The notes beneath the pieces were generated by a model. It saw only the letters and a list, made by a program, of their open reading frames with translations, did not search any database and had not been told where the DNA came from. Positions 30,901-43,871 of a stretch of DNA of 64,000 nucleotides are shown here, piece by piece; within the stretch, counting starts at the first letter, position 1; the number at the start of each line of letters is the position of its first letter. Position numbers and translations under genes: made by a program. Where the stretch lies: the NCBI GenBank assembly GCA_947650285.1, contig CANTFL010001456.1:326851-390850 (forward strand). Direction: 5' to 3'. Source of the DNA: Hyaloperonospora brassicae (taxonomy: Eukaryota > Oomycota > Peronosporomycetes > Peronosporales > Peronosporaceae).

Positions 30901-33900
30901 TATACGAGTTCCTATACAATAGAAGCTATGTCATTCTTCGATTATACTATATGTATACTTGTTGGACGTTTTATTTATACTCTTCTATGCTCAAAACATA
31001 AAATAGTTTTGGATAAAAAAATGAGGTAATAGTCCAGTTCTCGCCATACTTCGATTTTCGTCAAAATTTAAGTAAAGATACTTTGCCCATAAAAGCATTG
31101 TAAATGCACAAGTACGGATTAAAGTTGAAAATTGAACAATATTTATCAATTTTTTTGACTTTAAAATACATAAATTAGGATTAATCCCCCAAGAAGGCAC
31201 GATCATTGCGACATAGAAGTCCGGCTTTATCATCATTAAAGTATGCGAAGACACTTAAATAAATGACAACATTTATGGTGATTATAGAGCACGTAAGAGT
31301 AAGCTATATGCTACAAGTTAAAAATTCCACCATGCCTTAAAGTATCTTTCCAGTTTTGGTCTGACGCTATACTGATTTACTATCAATTCGACACAATTGT
31401 TTCAAGAAAATTTGTAGACACGGCAAAAGATATATAACGGAACATTGATCAGACTCCAATTACACCTAATGGTAGAGCAATTTTAAATTTTTAACTATTC
31501 TGCATAATATTTGAATGCGTATTCCTATACAGCTACGGTATATTAAGATTATGGTAGGATAATAAGCATTCGTCTTTTAAGATCGCATTTGCATTCTTTG
31601 CTTGATATTTTATATCGGTACATGCAAGATGTTTTTACGCATAAAACCGTTGACGTATGTAGAGCACGCTGCTGTATATATCATTACCAATGATACTATG
31701 CATGGTATAAAGTCATCAACTTATGCCAATTTCTCCATCATCTGAAACGAACAATTAGCATTTAGAATAATTTATGATCATTATCTAAGCAATGGTCATT
31801 CAACATTGTCATTTAATTACACACGCGCACATGTCTCAATGACTATCCATTTTAATATCAATCTTTTTGCTACGCGTCATCACCACGTACTTCAATAAAT
31901 ACTGCTAATACTAATACAAAGCGCTGTTTTAAAAGTCTCTTTACCAGGTACCGCGTGTACCTTTTTACATATTGTGTCGCCTTTTAAAGTAAGTACTGTT
32001 ATACATCTCAGACATTTCCGTTGAATTTATTGACATATTGCCCGCAGCAGATTCGGCGCCCCTACGCACGATAGTTAACTTTATATGCAGTAAATGAAGC
32101 TGGAAGCATATTTCAAAGTGGTAAAGGTAAATATCGTCTTATACGTGTGTTTTATATGTAAGTCAATATTTGGTCTAAGGAGGGGTCGTGACGTCCGCCA
32201 TTATTTGGTCAAAGAACGTCGAGTTCGCATATTGTTACTGTTGTTGAAGAACAGTAACGGTGTATTCAGGTTAACAACGCTAAAATAGCCTATGAAGCTA
32301 TGTGGGAGATATAGCCGATATTTCCTACTGTGAAACTGCACCATACATCGTATTATATGTAGTCGTCGTAGCAAATATAACGATTTGTCCGTCAACACGC
32401 ACGATCGACTTGTTAAACGTAACAATATTTTTTCCATGGTCCGTCTTTTGCGCGCAATGATATTCTAATCTATAGATGTTTGTATTATGCACTTGCATAT
32501 GCGAAATACAATAACCTACCATGCTACTTTATTAGTCAGTTTTCTATAAGTTAAAGGTTTGTAAATACGCTGAATAAATTATAAGCTCAGCTAGCAAATC
32601 TTATATTGTACTCCTCCAAGATAATCTATTATATTAATTTTTAAGTAAATAAAAAAAAGATGCACAAAAATATAGCAACAACAACAAATTTAAAATTATT
32701 ATGCCAGTAGTTGCTTAGTAAATAAGTTCCAAAGAAACTCGCAATCGGATGTTCGATAATGACGTGCGGCTTGATTTGCACAATAGAAGAATTGACGTAA
32801 TATGTTTAAGGCATAGCAGCTTAATATATAATTTACCATGTGTCTTTATTTTAGCGCCTGGTATGATTATTGATCGAACAGATTCATATTCAAATAGCAC
32901 GTAAATAATTTTCTAGAATACTTGAAAAGGACTGTTTATATATATCATCCTTTATGAACAGAGGCATAGAGGGAGCGAGGATTGGCAAATGTTGGTGGCA
33001 TTTTAAACATCCAATTAACTGAAAGAAGCTTTCGGAGGCTAGCACTTGCATCATAATTTATTTAAGGTAACTGATAGCACATAATATAGTCTGCAGACAT
33101 GAAGAGGCACCATGCGATGATAATTATATTCGGGCAATTATAAAAATATATTGTTCTATTACAACCAATGAAAATTCATAGATCTACTTTGCCTGTAGGT
33201 TTTAGACCAATCTAATCTTCCATGTGTAGCTCATGAGACACACAAAAATTAAAATACTACTTGATGGGCACGTAAAATTTATCAATTATTATGCCAAGTG
33301 ATCGGTCCGTGGCATTTTGTAATTAATATGGTTACTGAGGTAATGTCGCGGTGGGTTCATCGATCCTACATTCGAATGTAAACATAAGTCAGCATGTTAA
33401 ATGAGTGAAATTGTGGAAGTAACGGAAGGCTAAAAATTTGTCGTCGTGACCTCTATTAAATTTAATCTGTTTGTTCAAGAGGAAATGATAGTCGATTTTT
33501 GTATGATCTGGTCGTGAACGTTTTGCTAAGCAGTATCTTGTCTTGTTTAGTCTTTTACTTTTATACCTGTGTTGGATAGTATGTAATCAGCCTAAACAAG
33601 TTGACGAATTAATATACTGTAGGATGTGTTAAGCCGGTCTATAAAGGTCAAATAATAGACAGTTAAGGTAGCCGACAACGATTTTTATCGTTTATTTCTT
33701 TATGTGAACAGAAATTTATCTTGGCAACATGCCATAATATATTGATTGTACGGTAAAGTGACTCGTGGGATTGAGAGTCGGGATAAGGGTAGAGCAGCTT
33801 TAGGCGCATAAATGACGTTGTGAACAGCATGACATCTTCATCTCTTGCCCAAAGAGATATGCCGTAAAATCGATGGCATAATCGACAGTTCGTGGAGGGC

Positions 33901-34560
33901 ACTTACAATTGCGGTTGCGCCGTTCGCCCCAATTATGGCAAAGAAATATTTGCAGAGGTATGCATATATCGATGCGTCCAATGCTTAGTCGATGCTAGCA
34001 AAATGAGATGAAATGAACCCGATATGTTGGTGGCACAATAGAGATAACTTGAAGCGGGCAAATGCATCCCTACGACGTACATTAGTGCAACAAGAACCAT
34101 ATTTTTTTGGTGTTTAGTTTGGGACATAACATTGACCATCAATTAGTGGTGATTATAGTGTCTCGATGCAATCGCTGTTTCGGCTTTACGATCGTTACGA
34201 AATAAAATAAAAGTTGCTAATGTGAATGCAACGAGCGTTGACAGTATTACAGTGACAATATAGTAGCATATTTAACCCAACAAGGACCAGCGACACCGTT
34301 TGTATTAAATGAACGAACGATCGATCACGGATTCTGCCGCAAAACTAAGTCACTAATAGGTTACAGCCAATAGGTCTATCATTTAGAAGCGAAATTGGTC
34401 TGCCTCTATCCGGCACAGGTATCGAATCTTGTATGAAATCTATCAATCGTCTCAAACGCAAGACACTTTTTTGTATGATGATACAAACACTTTATCACGA
34501 ACGTCACAGGCAAGCCGATAGCTTAAATGTGCACTGGGCTAAGTTTGAACAATTTAAGAA
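27926..34560. other. AT-rich, gene-free tract
   Basis: About 6.6 kb of AT-rich DNA with only short chance frames. One tidy inverted repeat is present (29047-29082). A slightly GC-richer island is at about 30670-30790 without a recognisable feature. Confidence 0.55.
29047..29082. repeat. Inverted repeat, 10-bp arms
   Basis: ATTCGTATTG (29047-29056) and CAATACGAAT (29073-29082) are perfect complements around a 16-nt spacer. Isolated, function unknown. Confidence 0.6.
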
Positions 34561-34660
34561 CAAAATATAATGGTAACGTGTATTACCAATGTACGTGGAA
34601 ATATGAAGCGGGCTGATCCAGGTAAAACCGAGAGTCCAATGTATTACTACTCGCCAACCT

Positions 34661-35638
34661 CTAAATGTACGCCTTTGCGTAGTCCTCAACAAATTCTACG
34701 ACATAGCTATTGTATTTGGCCGAGTTGGGTGGAGTTATTGTACTTGTGTAGACCCGCCTGATCGAAGATGGATCAATTCTCTGTCGGATGCCGTACCCGA
34801 ACAATTGTTCTTTAGCCCTCTCAGCTAGTGTATTCGTTTCGTATGTCTTCTTTGCAGCTTGAACCACAACCACCGCATCAAAGAAAGGTAAATGCTTGAG
34901 CTGCTCCATGATACGAAGGAAGGGTAGCGACTCTTTCGATGGGAGAGCGGAGGTGGAGAACATCTCACGCGAAATTTGCTCGAGTTGCTGCACCTTGATC
35001 TTGCGGGTTTCGATGATGAAGGGATCGCCAACGTGAGCAGCTAAAAGGGTGTAGTATATTGCGCTCTCAGGATTCAGGGTCGCTAGTGGAAACGTATTTC
35101 GAAAAGCCTTTTCAATCTTTTCCACGGACGCACTCGCCTCTGTTAGCTTCTTCGCAGCTTGAAACACAAATGTCACTTGGGCCGGGTTCAGACTGTGCAT
35201 CTGTTGGAAAATTTGGCTAACCTGCGCCTGATTCTTCAGCTCGAGCGGGTGATGTAATAAAAGGTCATAAGCCACAGAAACTAGGTTCTCCAGATTAGCA
35301 ACGATCCTATTAGAATTCAGATAATACTGACCATGGACGAATCCACCTTCCGGGGGAGCGATGAAGGCCGAGCTGGCTGAGGTTGCTCGACAGACCTTAA
35401 GCGCCTCATCACGAGCAAACCCGTTGACGATACCCATGATGTCAAGTGTCTTCCATCCTCGATCTTCTTGCTCGTTCAAGAAGTCAACATGGGTCTTCAG
35501 TAGCCTCGTCGCCGTCTCGCGATCGAGCGCGTGAGCACCAGGTGCCGCGGCCTGTGACCCAATGCCTCCCAAAGCGCTATTACACATGGCAGACAGCACG
35601 TGAAGGAGGACAAATGCACGAAGGTATCTGACCTTCAT
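34661..35638 (-). CDS. Secreted helical-repeat protein, candidate RxLR-like effector (325 residues)
   Basis: An intact, intronless ORF begins at an ATG with MKVRYLRAFVLLHVLSAMCNSA, a good signal peptide (basic start, hydrophobic core, small residues near 21-23). Residues 45-48 read RLLK and 58-60 EDR, an arrangement like the degenerate RxLR...EER translocation region of oomycete effectors, though RLLK lacks the final Arg. The mature part is helical and contains an internal duplication: FQAAKKLTEASASVEKIEKAF (about 159-179) matches VQAAKKTYETNTLAERAKEQL (about 259-279), exactly 100 residues apart. Only one Cys remains after the signal peptide (residue 83). It stands alone in AT-rich DNA, the usual setting of effector genes. 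Secretion is well supported; an effector role is inference, and a WY-type fold is not shown. Confidence 0.85.
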   Translation of the reverse strand: MKVRYLRAFVLLHVLSAMCNSALGGIGSQAAAPGAHALDRETATRLLKTHVDFLNEQEDRGWKTLDIMGIVNGFARDEALKVCRATSASSAFIAPPEGGFVHGQYYLNSNRIVANLENLVSVAYDLLLHHPLELKNQAQVSQIFQQMHSLNPAQVTFVFQAAKKLTEASASVEKIEKAFRNTFPLATLNPESAIYYTLLAAHVGDPFIIETRKIKVQQLEQISREMFSTSALPSKESLPFLRIMEQLKHLPFFDAVVVVQAAKKTYETNTLAERAKEQLFGYGIRQRIDPSSIRRVYTSTITPPNSAKYNSYVVEFVEDYAKAYI

Positions 35639-35690
35639 GACGATGGAACGGGTAGCGTCAGGGCTAGGTACTTTGTGCTAGAACGCAAAA

Positions 35691-35706
35691 GGATAAATGA
35701 AGTGTT
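35691..35706 (-). promoter_or_regulatory. Candidate oomycete initiator (Inr) of the secreted-protein gene
   Basis: On the minus strand CTTCATTTATCC lies 53 to 64 bases upstream of the ATG. CATT with flanking pyrimidines fits the initiator-type core promoter of oomycete genes, and the distance suits the short 5' leaders of these genes. Recognised by eye only. Confidence 0.4.
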
Positions 35707-35719
35707 AAAGAGGCACATC

Positions 35720-36906
35720 CAGCGCTGAGGGAAACACCGTGCACCAGCTTTAGGCTGTACTGGTCTGGACGTTGTCTGTCCATTGCTGCCAGACAACACA
35801 GGATCCAATTTTCCGAGGTTACAGTTGCACAAGTTTAGAGCTTGTTCTCGGACACTGGCCAATAATCAACAAACCTGAAGTGACAACGTACCACCATCAA
35901 AGATAAATTAGTGCACACTTTCGGACACTGGACATGCGCCGTCTAGACCAGTTAACGTGAGCTGCCATTGGTCAAGGAGGAAGATAAAGAAAGCACATGT
36001 ATAGTAGCAATAAGTAGAAATGAGGGTGTGTGGTGCAAAAACGTAGCGGGCAAACATGTGCAACTGATTTGTTGGGTACAGCTGATCGGACCAGAACGAC
36101 TTTGAAATGTCTTTATTGCATTGTGCATCAGATCATGTGCATAGTGTACGCACTACATCCCCGTTGCACCATTTGTGCATGCACATGCAGTTTGACAAGG
36201 GGTCTGCTTGTTGTCTAGCGGCTGCCGCAGCTACTAAAAGAAAGACTGGTTGTGTGCGCTAACCTTTATTCACCAACTTGTGTCTTTGTCTCGTAAGATC
36301 CGAGCCACTGGTAGCAAGAACTTGATATGACAACAGGGTTTTGGGTGGGCTGCGCTCGAACAAAGTAGCCATTCGTCCAAGGACACGCTCTGATAAATAG
36401 CGGAGACTGCTCCACAATACACAATGTGCTAGGCTGAAGGCGTATCGAGGGCACTTGGGTGCTCTTGTTAATACGTCTAGTGTGACAGATTTGAAAGGGA
36501 CATAATTGCGGCCAAAAGGTTGAGGTTTAACACCAGGTGACACGGGTAACGTCGACAGAAGTTGTTACGCAATGCATGTTGCATTACGGATAGATTTTTA
36601 CAGTGTAGATATATTATCTAGTTCTGAAATCTGCATGTAAAAAGACACCCTAACGCATTGTGGGTAAGCAGTCTCAAATAAGAAGAGTATGCTCAATCAA
36701 CGAGTGATTCATAGTATAAGCTAGTAGTATTGAAATAGGTTTTATAAAAGCAGATATTTAACAACTTGCTAAACATTATAATAAATCTCCGTGCTGAAGC
36801 AGCTCTGCCATAGTGCGTGTATCGCAAGGCATTAACATACATACATATATTATCGTAATCTGCACAGCAAAAAGATGTTGACGATCGCTTTTTGAAAAGG
36901 TAGACG
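35720..36906. other. Upstream region of the secreted-protein gene and intergenic DNA
   Basis: Moderate GC falling into AT-rich DNA. The motif tcggacactgg occurs at about 35849 and 35920. Minus-strand frames at 35635-35862 and 36259-36543 have no supporting features. Confidence 0.4.
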
Positions 36907-37307
36907 ATCATTGTAACGGGGCAGCCCGTTACATGGAATTGCCACTTTGAGAAAAGTGACAATAAAGAATATGAAGTTGGATATTCTTTTAACAATATCA
37001 CCGAAGCGGTGATATTGAAGGGTCGACCAAAGAGTCTGTTCATTGGTTGATATCTTGATGATATCAACCCACCAATCGCCGCAAGACGCGCGCAATGAGT
37101 GGTGACGAGACGTCACCATACACTCAGTTATATTAACATAATTAAGTTAAGTCAAACAGAGAGACAGTAGTCAAAAGACTTAATTATATTTATACAACAG
37201 TTCTGCTTTTACCCTACCTACGATTCCTCGCTTGCCACGTGTACGTCTGTCGGGGCACCGATACCCTTGAGTTAAGTTCACGCAAGGGTGTGCCCCGTTA
37301 CAATCAT
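36907..37307 (+). mobile_element. Solo LTR of the element 2 family with 5-bp target duplication
   Basis: The LTR proper is 36912-37302 (391 bp), TGTAAC to GTTACA, closely matching both LTRs of element 2. The flanks are atcat (36907-36911) and atcat (37303-37307), a perfect 5-bp duplication. This is the product expected from recombination between the two LTRs of one insertion, and it confirms both the LTR ends and the duplication length for the family. Confidence 0.93.
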
Positions 37308-39924
37308 CGGAGTGATGAATCTACGAGGGAACATTTTTGTCGGGGGAGCAGCCCATGGCTGATATATCGCGTAGCCGAAAACTTCACATCATTTGCCGTG
37401 GAGCTTATCGTTCTCCCGTTGACCAAAACCTCTCTCAATCGACATTACCAGGAGTCAGTCCGAGTCTATGTAAGATTTATTTTATATTCACGAACATGTG
37501 TAAGTTTTGCACTCAAAGCAACTGATAACTACTTAAGCGCTGTTTGTTTCGATTTCAATCATTTAATAGTTTTCAAATGACAACCGCATTGACCAGCCAA
37601 TAACGGTTCACTTTATGTGAATCTGGTAAATTTGTACTCCATTGTATGATTGATGTGCTGGAGCGAAAGCTTCATATACTTTAGCTTACAATGATTTTGC
37701 ACGTGGCATTTTTTTGTGCACCAAGTTTAAAACTTATAATCAGCCTATACGCCCACGTAGTCTGATCGACAACACAGAATGTGAGTCAGACAAATAAGTT
37801 TTTCTGACTTTGACATGCATCAAATTGATTCAAGCAGATACCGTGGCTTGCTATCTACCACATTATTGTCAATTATGTTAATAATGTCCTTAAGTATGCG
37901 AGTCTCTTCTATATTTGCAAAAGTACTTGAAGAGAAGTGAGCGTGGTCAAACCTCCGCCGAAATATGAGCCAAGCATCTGCGACTTATTGTAAGATAATT
38001 GGCAACGCTGGCTTTAAATAGTCCATAAGGTTCTGTTGTTTTGACGAACTGAGTTTATTATATATTCGTCACTGACAGTTGTGCCATAAGTCCTACACAG
38101 ATACGCAAATATTGCTTGGTCGTATGATCGTTGAAATTCTCTTTTACGGTAAACTTGAAATCGCCAAAACCCACATGCTAAAATTCATGATGGGATCGCC
38201 ACGCAATTTTGTCATGCGACAGAAAATATCACCCTTGAAATGGGATGGTGTGTTTACGAAAATACATAAGGTGATATAAGTTTGATAAAGGTAAAGGACT
38301 CGCTACTTTGTCCCTATATACTCAATAATAATATTACATTGCGTCGATAAAAAGTGCGATTCGTGCTAGGACTGATTTATATCATTGATTTACTATAAGC
38401 GTTGCTAAATTCAGCGTGATGCAGCTAATGCACTGGACTAAGAGTGGCGCAAATATGCCAATCCCCTTATAGAAGCACGTGTTGAGTCTGACCGATAAAC
38501 TTACGCGCGCGCATATCGATCTTTTACGATGACGAATATTTATATCGATAAACTCGCAACCGTCGTCCCTTGTGAAAGAAATTAGGCCAATGCACCATTT
38601 TTTGCATTTCAATTATACCTTTGTTAATTACAAATTGAACTTAGCATGTCAGGGTCCATCTGTGCGGAACTTGTGGTTGACTAGGACATCAAGTTCTGAA
38701 GTGAACGAACCCGAAGGCGGTTTTATAAAATTAGTCATCGAATTATACTTGATGTGCGCATGTAAGTTAAAGAAATACAGTGGCAAGCACTGCGAGGTGC
38801 AAAAGTAGTAGTTTTTAAATGAGTAGTTGTATAAAAAAATTTTAATTGTTTACTGCATTATTGTACACATTTGTATGCGTATGTCATAAAATGGACTAGT
38901 AAAAATAAAAACGTTTTTGATAAAAGTCGTTCATTTGTTCATATGTAAACCGATGGTGGGGTTATGTAACATCTCGTATCTACTTATAGGTGCAATTGGC
39001 AATTGCTTTTTTATGTTAAACCATTAAAAACACAAATGATGATGATATCCATCGGCGCTATTGCTGTATAGATTGATACATCTATATTGAGTACTTGCAC
39101 GGCGCAACAATACATCTCAACTTTTTCTTGATGATCTAATCGCTACACATATACACACAAGGTGGTAACTTACTACTGTTTTTCTATGTAGTTTAGATTT
39201 TGGGGTCACCGAGTCCTTATACCTTACATATTGATTTAAGGTAAGTTGATTGTACGTTGACGAACACCCGATATATTCAAACGCACGTGTATGATAAGAA
39301 TATAATTACTGTCTATCTCCAAGCAATAAGAGCTGAAGGTATGGTTAGACCACAGGAAATGAGTAGGCTACTATAAGTAGCCGTTGGTTGTCGTCATAGG
39401 GTCGTTAAGGCGTTACATACGGTAATTGGAACAACTTTAAGGTAGAGTCCGCACTAACACTCTATTGTTAAATATCCTTACATTTGCCCTAAGTTTTCCG
39501 ATTGACGCACGTGCTCCATTGTCATGCCATCAATATCGATCCATATATGCATACATAAGTGTACCTTGAATTGTTTAACATCACCGATGGTTTGTCGATA
39601 GGCTTTTTTAAATTACACGATTGCCACTTTAAAACTTTGCTTTTCGCTATGATCTCATATCCAAATATTAGTATCATGTGCATGGGTGATATAACCTCCT
39701 AACACGAGCAAAAATTAACTACATTTTACCCATTTGTCGATGTAAAAATTTAATAATCTTCCTATATATCCCACAGGTATGTATATATGCTGAGTTATTA
39801 AGATAATGTAAGTTCACTTTTGGTCCCGTCAAACTATCATCAACGCAGGTACTTAAACTATGTTGATTTAAATATATTCTTTAAAAACAAATATTAATAA
39901 TGTAAAATCAAATACAAAACAATA

Positions 39925-40018
39925 ATGAAGCCTTTTTGTAATATTGATACAAAAACCTTCTAAATTGTAGTTAAATTTGTGAATGTTACGAAATTATTAA
40001 AAAATAAAAAGGCTTCAT
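39925..40018. repeat. Inverted repeat, perfect 13-bp arms
   Basis: ATGAAGCCTTTTT (39925-39937) and AAAAAGGCTTCAT (40006-40018) face each other across 68 bp of AT-rich DNA. It could be a tiny MITE-like element or a structured RNA; no target duplication is clear. Confidence 0.6.
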
Positions 40019-40429
40019 ACTGCTTTGAGTAATAGTTTGTACAAATTTCAAAACTTTTTTACCGACCTATTTAGTCACATAAAAATATTGCTATTTGATA
40101 ACTAATCATGTAATTAATCCTTTTCCTTTATCTCCAACTACATATTAACCTTGCATTTTATTTATTTTTGAAACATTAATTTAATATGTTAAACAACAAT
40201 CTTTTTTCTAAAGAAATGACAAAAAATCTGCAAAATATTAGAGTTTTAGGAACACTTGCATGTAAACAGCTTGTAGTAAATTAAATTATAAACCTCATCA
40301 GAACATATAAACAATTTAAACAAAGCATACACAAAGCCCCCATGTTAGTTTTTTTGAAACGATTATGATATCTATCATGCATTCCAACTGTCGAAAATAC
40401 TAAACTACACAATTGAGGGACTTAATAAT

Positions 40430-40545
40430 ATATACAATATGTTGCTCCGGACTAATATGGGTCATAAAGCTGACATTCTAACTTAAAATATACAAAATGT
40501 TGTTCTGGACTAATATGGGTCATAAAGCTGACATTCTAAGGTAAT
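40430..40545. repeat. 58-bp tandem duplication
   Basis: The block containing ggactaatatgggtcataaa is repeated with a 58-bp offset, only a few bases differing. Confidence 0.85.
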
Positions 40546-42402
40546 AGCTCTCCAGCACTAACTATTGATTTTAAATCACAGTTCTTTGTAGGTATTAGAA
40601 CTAAAATTTGTTTTTAACTGCACGTGCTAATATTTCATGCAGATAGACTATAAACCGATAACATTCGATACTAGACCAAAACCTTGTCGATTCCCGCATG
40701 GTAAAGTAGTTTACTTGCTAAATGCAAATTTGTTTGTTGTACAAAAATAGCCGCTATGCAAAAAACATTGATAAAGAATAAAAAAAATTAGATATTTTAA
40801 TTTATTATGATGAAATATTTACATGTCATAGTTAATTTATAAACAGCTCTAATTTTTCCTATTAAATTGCGTAGGGCTCGCGTGATCGATGAAAGTTGCT
40901 CAAAAATTTAAAAAAACCTAGATTTTAAGTAGACATGTTATTTACGGTCAGCAATGTAAAAATTTAATAATGACTAAATTTAAGAAACTCGATATGATGA
41001 TCTTGCAAATCGCGGGTTCCAGACTCGTTTAGCAAAAACAATACAATCTTGATGCAGCCAATAAAGATCATTTCACGTATTGACTTGATGGAATTAAAGG
41101 CAAATTTATCGGGATAGAAATGCTCAATAGCAATGTTACCTTTGAAGAAAGTATATTGTTTGATATATAGGGGAGCTTTACGTTGTATAAACTACATATA
41201 CTTACGACTGATATATGTAACTGTTATACAATATCATTTAACTTTTTTTTATTTACTAAATTGACGACTATACAGAATTCGTGCGCTTGTCGGAAAAATA
41301 TCAATGCGAGCCGAATTTGTCAAGAAATCGATACAGCGTCGATCAAAACTACTTGTCAGATTTAGCTGATATCGAGAAAATTACATTGAAATTAGGCCCA
41401 TATAGACTCACATTAGGCCAGCAGTTTAAGATCCGTCAGAAAATCGTTTAAAATATAAGACTACTAAATAATATATTGTGAGATTTGACCATAGACGAGC
41501 TTACCAGTCATTCATATAATATATATATTAATTTGTTGCGTGAGCACATTTTAAATCATTATAAATTGTATTTTTACTACTCTTGTGTGAAAATACGGTT
41601 TATTTTATATTAAGCATAAATTAGGCTCATCACACCATGTCTTCATCGAGTTTAAAAATAGGTATCACTTTGTTCATATTATTTGGTAATGTAAATTGAA
41701 AGTTACATTGTAATCTACTAGCAATACCAAAACTTCGTTGGAAGTTTTTCACGTCGTAAATGGGTAATTGGCTAACCTTTATTGCGGTTCGGTCTTCGCA
41801 TGAGAATCTCACAACTATCAAGAAGCACAACCTCGATCAAGAAAGGCTCTAGTATTAATTTGTCGAGCTAATCGAGCGTAAATCCTTACGTCATGCATGA
41901 AGTCGGGTCGCAGTATGTGTCTTAATATATTAAGCTTCATCAGTCTCATTTTATCTGTCATTTTCTTCTTGTTATAACAGTTTAGTGGTATCATAAACTT
42001 ATAAATTAAAGTGTTCAGCTTAAAATTTTATCATTAAAATTTAAAAACGATTTTCAAAGCAATAATTCTATTAGCGCTATGCCCATTGGGGTATATCGGT
42101 TCGTTATACATTTGTTCTAGTCCATTGTATCTTGACTTGGGCTCGAAAGAATCATATTATGGCAGCTACGAAATGTTTATAAAAAACCAGTATGCACGAT
42201 TAGGAGGAGAAGTGAAGTCCTACTAATGAAAAGTAAGCAATATATGTGGACTGGGACAACATCCAAAAATCTAGATTAAATGACTGATTTGAGAACAACA
42301 GATAAATATACAATATTATCGATCCGGTTAGGTAAAGTTTACCAATGCAATTAATCGTTTTAAAAAACTCAACTATTTACAGATCGAAATGCAGTATATC
42401 TT

Positions 42403-42448
42403 ATAGGCCACGACTAGGGGCACACCCCACTTTTGCTACGGGCACACC
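42403..42448 (+). repeat. Left terminal inverted repeat
   Basis: Begins ATAGGCCACGACTAGG and ends GGGCACACC; it also contains an internal repeat of the motif ggggcacacc/cgggcacacc. Confidence 0.8.
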
Positions 42449-42744
42449 CGTCCTTCTGATATGATAAAAAGGACTTCTAACTCCTCGAAATATTGCAGAA
42501 CTCAATACTGCACGACCTCGCGAAAACGACTAGGTTGCTACTTACTCCACTGTGATACCATTGTACGTACTACGCTTCGCGTGTTTCTTCCCGAAGCAAT
42601 ATTCATGTTGATGTATTGACCGGCGACAGAAGACGGCTGTTGTCTGAATTTTGCTTGCATCAATCAGTGCGCGACAACGTTTGTCAAAAGCATCTGGATC
42701 CACTTGTCTTCAGCATCGGCACAGTTGAGATTTCGTGCGGCCAC

Positions 42745-43788
42745 TTAGCTTAGCAGCAAGCCGCGGCCAGAGTCTGGGCGACTCGACGCCCCACTCGCGC
42801 TATCTTGTAAGAATGAGCCATATTTCTGCTCAATGAACTTACGGGACGACAAGTCCGGATTGATGCAATTAACGTATCGGCCCCGAAGCGCTGGCTGTGT
42901 TCGCCCGGGCACAAGATAACAAATGTTGTTCCACGGCACTTGATCTTGATTGGACTCACTGTCATTTAGTACGTATGCACAAAGTGCGAGCAGCAGCCGT
43001 CGATCCTCACTCAGCGAAAACTTGCCTCACCGAAGACCTGGTGCAAGCGAGAGCTGCCATCGATGGCGGACCTGTTCCGGCACACGGCCATCTATCGAAT
43101 CTGCAACCACGTTCCACTATTCATTAAATTCAGGAACAGCCTCACGCAGGATTAACTCTTCAACTGGCGTTAAGGTTTACCGCGTGTTTCCCGCGTTCAG
43201 CGCTGTCTTGTACCTAGTAAGACAATGAGCTGCTGGTCTTTCCGGCACTGACATGCGCTTTGCAACCTCGTGCCACTTCTTCACCAATTTCGGGTCTTCT
43301 TGTCCCGTGTCCAACCGTCGAACCGCTGGGTCTTCCTCATTCTTCTACGCGCCACGCCAAAACGTCGGCGACTCGTGCAAGTCATACCACTCTTTGCTCG
43401 CAATACCCGTTTGTTCAATTGGAAACTTTCTCGACTTGCGTGCCACCTTCCACGCGCAAAGTTTGTTCCACGCTTGTAGAAGTATCTCCACGTTCGCGGC
43501 GTGTGTCACGTAGAGATCTTTGGCAAAGTCCGCGAATAATTTACGCTCTCGACTCGTGAGAATCGGTGGGGTTCGGCTACAAACGACTTGTGACTCTGAG
43601 CACGTAAAAACTCGGATGTCGTTGCCACTGCCGATGGTCAGATCTTGGCATCGTACCATTGGATCGTATACCACCTTCGAGATAGTAGAGATCTCGGCAG
43701 GCATTGCCGTTCGAATACCGCTCTTACCAAAATGGATTGATCAAATCTCGCGCACGAGTGCATTTACCGTTGTAGATATAAGTGACAT
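42745..43788 (-). pseudogene. Multi-repeat Myb/SANT-like DNA-binding protein, five in-frame stops
   Basis: From an ATG at 43788 to TAA at 42745-42747 one minus-strand frame of about 347 codons can be followed without any frameshift, interrupted only by five stop codons. The C-terminal two-thirds show Myb/SANT-type repeats: KKWHEVAKRM ... RPAAHCLTRYK; WNVVADSIDGRVPEQVRHRW; then FSLSEDRRLLLALCAY ... VPWNNICYLVPGRTQPALRGRY-VNCINPDL. The spaced Trp residues, the GRT/GR-V-EQV recognition-helix pattern and the R-Y/R-W ends are those of Myb repeats; the last resembles multi-repeat Myb proteins such as SNAPc4. The N-terminal third has no recognised domain. It fills most of the space between the terminal inverted repeats, so it is a captured or element-encoded gene. 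Function was presumably DNA binding. Confidence 0.7.
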
Positions 43789-43871
43789 ATCGATCAGTGG
43801 TAAGTGACTACGTGTTTTACTTATTCTGCAACCATAAAATGTGAGGTCTATTGTATTATTTAAGGAGTGCT

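Larger units (their letters stand above)
37308..42402. other. AT-rich, gene-free tract
   Basis: About 5 kb with only short frames; it includes the inverted repeat at 39925-40018 and the tandem duplication at 40430-40545. Confidence 0.55.

Noticed and set aside
35635..35862. 75-codon minus-strand frame upstream of the secreted-protein gene
   Set aside because: Covers the expected promoter and leader, ends at the gene's start; no protein features.
36259..36543. 94-codon minus-strand frame
   Set aside because: Starts only with GTG, no recognisable motif; likely chance.
42897..43559. Overlapping plus-strand frames of 69-99 codons
   Set aside because: They are shadows of the minus-strand Myb-like pseudogene.
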